Under the pieces are notes generated by a model. It searched no databases, was not told the origin of the DNA, and saw only the letters and a program-made list of their open reading frames with translations. Made by a program: the position numbers and the translations under genes. From positions 1-5,162 of the forward strand of contig DHWK01000016.1 in NCBI GenBank assembly GCA_002413145.1: a stretch of 5,162 nt of DNA. The letters are read 5' to 3'. Below are positions 1-5,162 of this stretch, in pieces; position 1 is the first letter of the stretch; each line of letters starts with the position of its first letter. This stretch comes from a bacterium UBP12_UBA5184 (GTDB taxonomy: Bacteria > Vulcanimicrobiota > Vulcanimicrobiia > Vulcanimicrobiales > Vulcanimicrobiaceae).

Positions 1-1992
1 GAATACAACCGCCGCGATTGCGAGTCGACGCTCGGGCTGCACCGGTGGCTGTGCGAGCGGCGTCTTGAAGCCGAGGCGGCGTTCGGCGTCGCGCTGCCGT
101 GGCGTACGATCGGGATCGAAGGCGAGAAGAAACCGCCGAAACCCGACCCCGAACGCGATCGGGTGAGCGCCGCTTTACTCGCGCCGTTCGCCGGACGCGA
201 TGCGGCGACGGCTGAGGAGCGCGCCCGCGTCTTGGTGGCCGACCTCTTACATTATCACCGGCGCGAAGCGAAGCCCGAATGGTGGGAGTATTTCGCGCGC
301 GTCGAGCGCACCGCCGAGGAGTTGGTCGAGGATACGGGCGCGATCGGCTGCCTCGAGCGAACCGCCGACCCCGAGCGCGTGGAAGATCAGTCGCTCATCG
401 TCCGCTTCCGCTTTCCGCCTCAGGATCACAAGTTGCACGCCGGCAGCCGGATCGTCGATCAGGAGAAACGCAGCCTCACTCTGGCCGCACTCGATGAAGA
501 CGGCTGCACCGTCGACCTCAAACGGTCGAGGAAGGTTTGGAAACTCGGGTTCGACCTGCGCGCGATCTTGACGGCCGCACCCTACAACGACGACGTTCAG
601 CGGGGCGCGCTGGTGCGTTTCGGCGACGCGTTCGCCACCGACGGCGCGCGCACGCGGTTCCGCGCGCTCGGCGATCTGGTTCGCAGTAGCTCGCCGCGCC
701 TGATGGGTCGCGTCGCCGGCACCCCGATCGACGACGGCCGGGCCGACGCCGCAGCGCTGACCGAACTCGCGCTCGCCCTCGATGAAAGTTACCTGTTCGT
801 TCAAGGTCCGCCGGGATCGGGAAAGACCTGGGTCGGCGCAGAGACGATCGTCAACCTGATGGAGCGGGGGCTGCGCGTCGGGGTTAGCGCCAGGAGCCAC
901 AAGGCGATCCACCACCTGTTGGCCCGAATCGAAGAAGTCGCCTTCGAACGCGGTGTCTCGTTCCGCGGCGTAAAGCGGGGTTCGATGGGCGACGAGAGCC
1001 TCTATGAGTCCAAGCGCGGGCTCATCGCGTCGAACGACGATCTGGCCCTCTGCACCGACGACGACGGGATGCAGCTCATCGCCGGGACGGGCTGGCTGTT
1101 CGCAAACGCAAAGATGCAACAGCGCCTCGACGTGCTGGTGATCGACGAAGCGGGTCAAGTCTCGCTCGCCGACGCGCTCGCGAGCGGCACTGCCGCACGC
1201 AACCTCATCTTGCTCGGCGATCCGATGCAGCTGCCGCACATCTCACATGGCACGCATCCGCCGGCGTGCGACCGTTCGGTGCTCGTGCATCTTCTCGAAG
1301 GCGGCGAGACCGTGGTCCCCGAGCGCGGGGTCTTCATGCGCTACACCCATCGCCTGCATCCGACGATCTGCGCATTTTGTTCGTCCCTTGCCTACGAGGG
1401 CCGCCTCGAATGCCGGCCGGGCTGCGCGCTGCAGAACGTTATCTTGCCGGCCGGCGCATTTGACGGGCTCGCGGGCGCCGGGCTACGCTACGTCGCCGTC
1501 CCCACCGAGGGCAACGTGCAACAATCGCCGGAGGAAGCGGAGGCGATCGCGCTTTTGATTGCGGAGCTGTTGCGAGGTTCGTTCACCTCGCGCGATGGCG
1601 CCAGCGCAGCGCTGCGCGAGTCCGATATCTTGGTAGTGACGCCCTATAACATGCAGGTTCGCAGGCTGCGTCAGACGCTCGGGGCGCTCGGCCTGGGCGG
1701 CGTGCGCGTCGGAACCGTCGACAAATTCCAGGGTCAGGAGGCGCCGGTCGTTTTCTTCTCGATGGCGTCGTCGCGCGGCGACGAATTGCCGCGCTCGATC
1801 GAGTTCCTCTTCGATCGGAATCGCCTCAACGTCGCGGTCTCGCGCGCGCAGGCGCTTGCGATTCTGGTCTGCTCGCCGGCGCTGCTCGACACTGCGTGCA
1901 CGAAAACGGAACAGTTGACGATGGTCAACATGCTCTGCCGTTTCGTCGAGCAGGCGACGCCGGTGCCGATCGACGCCGCGGTTCCCGCCTAG
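1..1992 (+). CDS. TM0106-type RecB-like nuclease / SF1 helicase fusion protein, C-terminal part (5' end outside window)
   Basis: The frame is open from base 1, so this is a 663-codon C-terminal fragment; the GTG at 163 is internal and not the start. Residues 2-6 (window count) read YNRRD, followed by CEST. This fits the last motif (YxxxD) of a DEDD-type RNase H-fold exonuclease, as in TM0106-family proteins. WWEYF at 94-98 is in the linker. The SF1 helicase core follows: Walker A GPPGSGKT 269-276, SHKAI 299-303, Walker B with DEAGQ 382-386, LGDPMQLP 405-412, RLHP 451-454, TPYN 547-550, VDKFQGQE 573-580 and RLNVAVSRA 608-616. All expected ATPase motifs are intact. By family knowledge, UPF1/DNA2-like helicases of this kind unwind nucleic acid with ATP, and full-length members also carry an N-terminal RecB/Cas4-like nuclease, which would lie left of the window. 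A role in DNA repair or processing is inferred; the substrate is unknown. The TAG stop overlaps the convergent acetyltransferase stop. Confidence 0.93.
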   Translation, partial: EYNRRDCESTLGLHRWLCERRLEAEAAFGVALPWRTIGIEGEKKPPKPDPERDRVSAALLAPFAGRDAATAEERARVLVADLLHYHRREAKPEWWEYFARVERTAEELVEDTGAIGCLERTADPERVEDQSLIVRFRFPPQDHKLHAGSRIVDQEKRSLTLAALDEDGCTVDLKRSRKVWKLGFDLRAILTAAPYNDDVQRGALVRFGDAFATDGARTRFRALGDLVRSSSPRLMGRVAGTPIDDGRADAAALTELALALDESYLFVQGPPGSGKTWVGAETIVNLMERGLRVGVSARSHKAIHHLLARIEEVAFERGVSFRGVKRGSMGDESLYESKRGLIASNDDLALCTDDDGMQLIAGTGWLFANAKMQQRLDVLVIDEAGQVSLADALASGTAARNLILLGDPMQLPHISHGTHPPACDRSVLVHLLEGGETVVPERGVFMRYTHRLHPTICAFCSSLAYEGRLECRPGCALQNVILPAGAFDGLAGAGLRYVAVPTEGNVQQSPEEAEAIALLIAELLRGSFTSRDGASAALRESDILVVTPYNMQVRRLRQTLGALGLGGVRVGTVDKFQGQEAPVVFFSMASSRGDELPRSIEFLFDRNRLNVAVSRAQALAILVCSPALLDTACTKTEQLTMVNMLCRFVEQATPVPIDAAVPA

Positions 1993-2462
1993 AGTAGCCG
2001 TTTTTCGTAGAAGATGCTCGTCGCGATCGCTTGGGGTGTCATCGCGGCATATTCGCCGAAGGCGTCGCGACGTCGAAATCCGGACCGTTCGTAAAACCGC
2101 AGCGCGGCGAGTTGCTGCTCTCCCGTCTCCAAACGCAGCACCTCGAGCCCGCTATTTTTCATCTCCGATTCAATTCGCGAGAGCAACGCCCGTGCGATTC
2201 CTCGCCGGCGCGCGTTAGCGCGGACGTACATGCGCTTGACCTCTCCGAAGGTCGCGAACAACGCGACGCCGCCGCAACCGACGGCGACCCCGTCGAGCCG
2301 TGCGATAAAGAACCGGATGTGCGGTTGGAAGATCGCCTCCAACGGCAATCCGTGTTGTTGCTCCGGAAGATAATCGCCCGCGAGCGTTCGATCGAGTTCG
2401 TCGATCAAATCCCGTACTTCGTCCGTCGCACGTTGCGCCGCTTCAACCGTGATTCCGTCCAA
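1989..2462 (-). CDS. GNAT family N-acetyltransferase
   Basis: This is a 157-residue protein, the usual size for a single-domain GNAT enzyme, which transfers an acetyl group from acetyl-CoA to an amine of a small molecule or protein. The acetyl-CoA pyrophosphate-binding motif A is clear: VKRMYV (75-80) is the beta-4 strand, and R85-R-R-G88-I-A90 matches the R/Q-x-x-G-x-G/A loop. Motif B is LRFYERSGF at 121-129, where Y124 is the usual candidate general acid. The start is TTG at 2462; it is the first usable start after the in-frame TGA of the upstream gene, and the next in-frame starts would shorten the N-terminus. A weak GAGAAG ribosome site (2471-2476) overlaps that upstream stop, which suggests translational coupling to the DUF885 gene 12 bases upstream. 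The substrate cannot be predicted. The protein has no signal peptide and should be cytoplasmic, unlike its operon partner. Confidence 0.9.
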   Translation of the reverse strand: MDGITVEAAQRATDEVRDLIDELDRTLAGDYLPEQQHGLPLEAIFQPHIRFFIARLDGVAVGCGGVALFATFGEVKRMYVRANARRRGIARALLSRIESEMKNSGLEVLRLETGEQQLAALRFYERSGFRRRDAFGEYAAMTPQAIATSIFYEKRLL

Positions 2463-2474
2463 GGCAGTCGCTTC

Positions 2475-4268
2475 TCAGTAGTTGGCGGCGGCGCGGACGC
2501 TCTCGGGGGACTTATCGAGGTCTGCCAGCAGTTCGGGGCCGAGGACGGCAAACGGACACGATCCGTACGAGAGCAAGCGGTCGTGGAAGTCATGCATCGA
2601 GGCGCGCGCGCCGAGCCGATGCCGGTATTCCGTCATCAAGTTTTCGAGTTGAAAGCGCCCGACGGTGTACGAGATGACGTCCCCGGGATCGAGCGCGATT
2701 CCGGCGACCGCGGCGTCGGCCTGACCTTGCGTCGCACCCGTCTCGCGTGCGAAATACTTGGCCGCGCGCCGATAACTCCAATCGCCGCTCGCGAGCTCGG
2801 CGTCGACGATCGCGCGCGCGCCGCGGATGCGTTCCCATTGTGCGACGTCGAGGCGGCCGTCGAGGTCGTCGCCGTAGAGTCCGAGCTGCATCAGCATCTC
2901 TTCCCCGTAGTAGGCCCAGCCTTCGGAGAAGACGCCGCTGCCCGAGGTCTTCCGCACGAAATCGGGGTGACGCCGTGCGATCGAGAATTGGAGGTAATGA
3001 CCGGGCATCGCTTCGTGCCCGGCGGTCGACCAGATCCGATCGCGATCGAAGTCTTGGTAGAGATCGAGCCGCTTCGCCGCAGCGGCGAGCGATTTCGGCG
3101 GGGTGATGAAGTAGAAGCCGGTCGTCTCCTTCGCGAAGACGCGCGGCGGATTGATCGAGGCGCCGGGTTGTACCGGTTGTAGAAATTTCGGCGTCTCGAT
3201 GACCTGGACGGTGCCGAGCCACGCCGGCAGCGTGATGACCCGCGTCTCCTTCACGAAGTTCGTCAGCTCGGCGAGACGCTCGCGGTAGTACGGGATGATC
3301 GCCTCGCCCGCCGGCGCCATCCCGCCGCCGCTCGCCGCGCCAAGCGGCGTCCCGCGGACGCGCGCGAGCTGTTCGAGCCAGACCTGTTCGGCCCAGCCGT
3401 GCGCGAGTTCGTCTTCGCCCATGCGCCGCACGTCGCCGGCGCGGTACGGTAAGAGCTGTTCGTCGCGCAGCATCGCGTCGTAGGCGCCCCGGCCGATCGC
3501 GTAATTCTCCGACCAGCCTCCGAGATTCGCCTTGACGTACTTCGCGGTCGCCGAAATCCTCCAAACCAGCGCGTCACGAGCCGTGACGAACCGCCGGAGA
3601 TCGGCCGGCGCGAGTTGCGTCTTCGCTGCGGCGCTCAGCGGACCGTTCAGAAAATCGGGCGCGCCGGCGAGTTCTTGCGAACCGACGACGCCGAAGAGAT
3701 GGCCCGGATGCGTCGCCAATTTTTGGCCCGCGACGATGTAGGCGGGAGACTTCTGCATGCGAGCGACGATGCGCGTCCAGGCTCTCGCGCGATCCGCTTT
3801 GGTCGCGCCGGCTTCGCCGATTACCGGAAGGTGGAGAAACTGCGTGAAGAGGACGTCGACGATCGTGCGCGCGGGTCCGGTGTAGTCTTTCTCGTCGCTG
3901 CGGTACAGCGTGAGGGCGCGTTCCATCGAGATCAGTTGGGCGCCCAGCAGCAGCGCGTCGTCGCGCTCGACGAGCGTCGCGTGCTTCAGCCGGATCGCTT
4001 TGAGCGTAGCTTGCCAGGCGTGGATCTGCGCGAGATCGGCGGTGCGGTTCGCTGCCGAAGGCGTCTCGAGTTCGCCGTCGAGATCGGTGAGGCCGAGTTC
4101 GGTCGCGGCGATCGGATGGCGCTTCGCCCAAACGAACGTCATGTTTCGCGCAAGGTTTTGGAGCCGCGCGTACGCAGCTGTCGGCGATTGGCCGAACGTC
4201 GGGGAGGCCGGGGCGGCGGACAGCAGAGCAGCGCCGAGCGCGACCGCGAAGAGTCGAAGTCTTGTCAT
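2475..4268 (-). CDS. DUF885 family putative exported zinc metallopeptidase
   Basis: This 597-residue protein has the usual length for DUF885. It opens with a signal peptide: charged TRLR, a hydrophobic stretch LFAVALGAALLSA (6-18), and a likely cleavage between residues 21 and 26. It therefore probably acts in the periplasm or outside the cell. The gluzincin-like motif HEAMPGH is at 418-424 (H418, E419, H424). A second conserved block, EGWAYYGEE, is at 449-457, where E449 could be the third metal ligand. The C-terminal block with YTVGRFQLENLM and FHDRLLSYGS is also typical of the family. Zinc peptidase activity is a family-level inference; the substrate is unknown. ATG at 4268 is the first possible start after an in-frame stop at 4344-4346. 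A GGAGG (4282-4286) lies upstream, but its 13-base spacing is long. The gene is first in a unit with the GNAT gene and is divergent from the tRNA. Confidence 0.92.
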   Translation of the reverse strand: MTRLRLFAVALGAALLSAAPASPTFGQSPTAAYARLQNLARNMTFVWAKRHPIAATELGLTDLDGELETPSAANRTADLAQIHAWQATLKAIRLKHATLVERDDALLLGAQLISMERALTLYRSDEKDYTGPARTIVDVLFTQFLHLPVIGEAGATKADRARAWTRIVARMQKSPAYIVAGQKLATHPGHLFGVVGSQELAGAPDFLNGPLSAAAKTQLAPADLRRFVTARDALVWRISATAKYVKANLGGWSENYAIGRGAYDAMLRDEQLLPYRAGDVRRMGEDELAHGWAEQVWLEQLARVRGTPLGAASGGGMAPAGEAIIPYYRERLAELTNFVKETRVITLPAWLGTVQVIETPKFLQPVQPGASINPPRVFAKETTGFYFITPPKSLAAAAKRLDLYQDFDRDRIWSTAGHEAMPGHYLQFSIARRHPDFVRKTSGSGVFSEGWAYYGEEMLMQLGLYGDDLDGRLDVAQWERIRGARAIVDAELASGDWSYRRAAKYFARETGATQGQADAAVAGIALDPGDVISYTVGRFQLENLMTEYRHRLGARASMHDFHDRLLSYGSCPFAVLGPELLADLDKSPESVRAAANY

Positions 4269-4281
4269 GAGATGGGCGCCG

Positions 4282-4286
4282 CCTCC
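4282..4286 (-). promoter_or_regulatory. Probable ribosome binding site of the DUF885 gene
   Basis: Read on the minus strand this is GGAGG, a full core Shine-Dalgarno match. It ends 13 bases before the ATG, longer than the usual 5-9. No better-placed purine-rich site and no alternative ATG, GTG or TTG exists in this frame between the upstream stop and the ATG, so this site is assigned to the ATG at 4268. Confidence 0.5.
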
Positions 4287-4302
4287 GTCAACCGCCCGCG
4301 CA

Positions 4303-4335
4303 CGTTCGAGGGGCCGATTCGGCGGCCCTCGAACG
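4303..4335. repeat. Strong imperfect inverted repeat (hairpin) between the DUF885 gene and tRNA-Val
   Basis: The arms CGTTCGAGGG (4303-4312) and CCCTCGAACG (4326-4335) are perfectly complementary over 10 bp. The stem continues with 4 bp (GCCG 4313-4316 with CGGC 4320-4323) around an ATT loop, leaving two bulged bases (GG, 4324-4325) on the right side. No T-run follows on either strand, so it is not a standard intrinsic terminator. It lies in the 87-base divergent region. It could be an operator for a dimeric regulator, a stabilising 5'-leader structure of the DUF885 mRNA, or a boundary element. The structure is seen directly; the role is not known. Confidence 0.7.
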
Positions 4336-4355
4336 ACCTCGTCTCAAAGCGGCGC

Positions 4356-4428
4356 GGGCGATTAGCTCAGTTGGGAGAGCGGCACCTTTACACGGTGATG
4401 GTCGGCGGTTCGAGCCCGTCATCGCCCA
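4356..4428 (+). tRNA. tRNA-Val (anticodon UAC)
   Basis: The full cloverleaf folds by eye. The acceptor stem GGGCGAT (4356-4362) pairs perfectly with ATCGCCC (4421-4427), with discriminator A at 4428. The D-arm is GCTC/GAGC with loop AGTTGGGA. The anticodon loop TTTACAC (4387-4393) carries TAC at 4389-4391, which reads valine GUN codons, chiefly GUA and GUG. The T-arm is GGCGG/CCGTC with loop TTCGAGC. The anticodon stem GCACC/GGTGA has four pairs and a G27-A43 mismatch at its outer end. The next bases after 4428 are TAT, so the CCA tail is not encoded and must be added by CCA-adding enzyme. No neighbouring tRNA is present. Confidence 0.96.
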
Positions 4429-4518
4429 TATCTGCGCTCATACACGGCGCGATGGCGACATACGGAAGACGCATCAGCTCTTGGAACAACATGAGCGGCC
4501 GGATCGGAGGGCGGCGTC
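4429..4518. other. Intergenic region between tRNA-Val and the GMC oxidoreductase gene
   Basis: This 90-base stretch has no convincing terminator (no hairpin followed by T-run) and no clear -35/-10 pair. It contains the 5' part of an 11-codon ATG ORF (4491-4526, ending in TAA) that overlaps the start of the GMC gene in another frame, and the GGAGG ribosome site of the GMC gene near its right end. Confidence 0.6.
4506..4510 (+). promoter_or_regulatory. Ribosome binding site pointing to a non-canonical ATA start of the GMC gene
   Basis: GGAGG (extended to GGAGGG by 4511) is a strong Shine-Dalgarno core. It ends 8 bases before the ATA codon at 4519-4521, which is an optimal distance. No ATG, GTG or TTG in the GMC frame lies within its reach, so it is the main evidence that translation begins, or used to begin, at 4519. 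Confidence 0.65.
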
Positions 4519-5162
4519 ATAGTTAACAAGGAGGCGTTCGACGTCGTCATCGTTGGCGGCGGGAGCGCGGGATGTGTCGTTGCCGCGCGCCTTGCAGAGT
4601 TTTCCTCTTGCTCGACATTACTTCTCGAGGCAGGCCCGGATCTCCGAGCGAAACTGCCTGACGAGTTTCGGGACGGGTGGCGTGTCCCGCAGGGCTTTGA
4701 CTGGGGCTATTGTTCCGAACCGAATGCGCGTGGCCTTGTGGAAGATTTACGGCGAGGCAAAATGCTCGGCGGCACGTCCTGGGCCACCAGGTTCGCGCTG
4801 CGAGGTTCCTCTGCCGACTACGATGAGTGGGCGGCGCTCGGAAACGCGGGCTGGGGCTTCGATGACGTGTTACCGTTCTTCAGGCGGCTCGAAGCCGACG
4901 CCGATTTCCACGATCAGCCTTGGCACGGCGACGCCGGCCCGATCCCGGTCACTCGCTACCTCGACCTCGGACTAAGCGAGGTCGCAGGATCAGGGCTCGA
5001 GGCGCTCGAGGCGGCGGGTTTCCCCATCGTTGAGGACCACAACCGACCGGGCGTCGTGGGCGCCGGCCGCATGCCGATGAGCTCGCGTGCGGGCATCCGG
5101 GTCTCTACTGCCGACGCATATCTCCCCGCTGGAGGCACACCGCCGAACCTTACCATTCAGCC
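4519..5162 (+). CDS. GMC family FAD-dependent oxidoreductase, N-terminal part (3' end outside window; non-canonical ATA start proposed)
   Basis: An open frame of 214 codons runs to the window edge without a stop. Counting the ATA at 4519 as residue 1, the ADP-binding Rossmann motif is DVVIVGGGSAG at 8-18, the ribose-binding acidic end LLLEAGP is at 34-40 (E37), and the GMC signature region RGKMLGGTS is at 79-87, followed by ALRG (93-96), ADYDEW and the WGFDDVLPFFRRLE block. GMC enzymes (choline dehydrogenase, glucose oxidase and relatives) oxidise alcohols with FAD. They are usually about 500-560 residues, so the substrate domain and the catalytic His pair lie beyond the edge and the substrate cannot be named. 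No signal peptide is visible. The frame has no ATG, GTG or TTG between the in-frame TGA at 4492 and the GTG at 4738, far past the FAD motif. The start is inferred from the GGAGG 8 bases upstream. Third positions are more often A/T than in the helicase gene. Confidence 0.85.
   Translation, partial: MVNKEAFDVVIVGGGSAGCVVAARLAEFSSCSTLLLEAGPDLRAKLPDEFRDGWRVPQGFDWGYCSEPNARGLVEDLRRGKMLGGTSWATRFALRGSSADYDEWAALGNAGWGFDDVLPFFRRLEADADFHDQPWHGDAGPIPVTRYLDLGLSEVAGSGLEALEAAGFPIVEDHNRPGVVGAGRMPMSSRAGIRVSTADAYLPAGGTPPNLTIQ

Noticed and set aside
247..1239. 330-codon open frame on the minus strand inside the helicase gene
   Set aside because: It runs antisense to intact helicase motifs, with no recognisable domain in the translation.
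1975..2004. Possible intrinsic terminator with TTTTT at 2000-2004 after the helicase stop
   Set aside because: Only about three or four weak pairs can form before the T-run, so there is no stable stem.
2031..3182. Long open frame of 383 codons on the + strand opposite the DUF885 and GNAT genes
   Set aside because: It lies antisense to two genes with clear motifs, and its translation shows no domain; long antisense open frames are expected at this GC content.
4264..4292. TTGACG (minus strand, 4287-4292) as a -35 box for the DUF885 gene
   Set aside because: A -10 box at standard spacing would fall on the start codon itself (ATGACA), which would not give a leader including the ribosome site.
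4404..4428. Search for a second copy of the tRNA-Val 3' end as an attachment site
   Set aside because: No repeat of this segment is visible elsewhere in the window.
3615..4526. 303-codon + strand open frame spanning the DUF885 5' end, the hairpin and the tRNA
   Set aside because: It reads straight through a tRNA gene and antisense to the signal peptide region; a chance open frame.
4553..4975. 140-codon + strand open frame inside the GMC gene
   Set aside because: It is out of frame with the FAD and GMC motifs, which are all in the frame beginning at 4519; it is a shadow frame.
4995..5012. Tandem 9-base repeat GCTCGAGGC twice
   Set aside because: It lies in frame inside the GMC coding sequence (LEALEA-type helix) and is a single duplication with no further copies seen.

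Overview
This is a high-GC (roughly 60-65% by eye), gene-dense stretch of a bacterial chromosome. It holds four protein genes and one tRNA, with almost no intergenic space except around the tRNA. G/C-ending codons, occasional TTG starts, and the absence of phage, transposon or CRISPR signatures suggest an ordinary chromosomal segment of a high-GC environmental bacterium. The phylum cannot be fixed from this sequence. The tRNA does not encode its CCA end.

Layout. From base 1 to 1992 (+) runs the C-terminal part of a large nuclease-helicase of the TM0106/RecB-like type. It enters the window at the end of a DEDD-type exonuclease domain and carries a complete UPF1/DNA2-like SF1 helicase core. Its stop codon interlocks with the stop of the convergent gene in a shared CTAG. 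On the minus strand a two-gene unit follows. An exported DUF885-family putative zinc metallopeptidase (4268 to 2475) comes first, then a GNAT N-acetyltransferase (2462 to 1989) 12 bases downstream. The GNAT gene starts at TTG, with its weak ribosome site overlapping the upstream stop. The 87 bases between the DUF885 start and the divergent tRNA-Val(UAC) gene (4356-4428, +) contain a strong imperfect hairpin. From about 4519 to the right edge (+) lies the N-terminal 214 codons of a GMC-family FAD oxidoreductase.

The most notable point is the start of the GMC gene. Its reading frame is open and clearly coding, yet there is no ATG, GTG or TTG between the upstream in-frame stop and the FAD-binding motif. 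A good GGAGG ribosome site sits 8 bases before an ATA codon exactly where the start is expected. This is either a rare AUA start, a start-codon mutation, or a sequence error. An 11-codon ATG ORF overlaps this point in another frame.

The genes do not form an obvious common pathway. The helicase-nuclease (DNA transactions), the peptidase/acetyltransferase pair and the oxidoreductase appear to be separate transcription units. I see no convincing new multi-gene system; the unusual features are local (start codon, hairpin, interlocked stops, tRNA stem mismatch).
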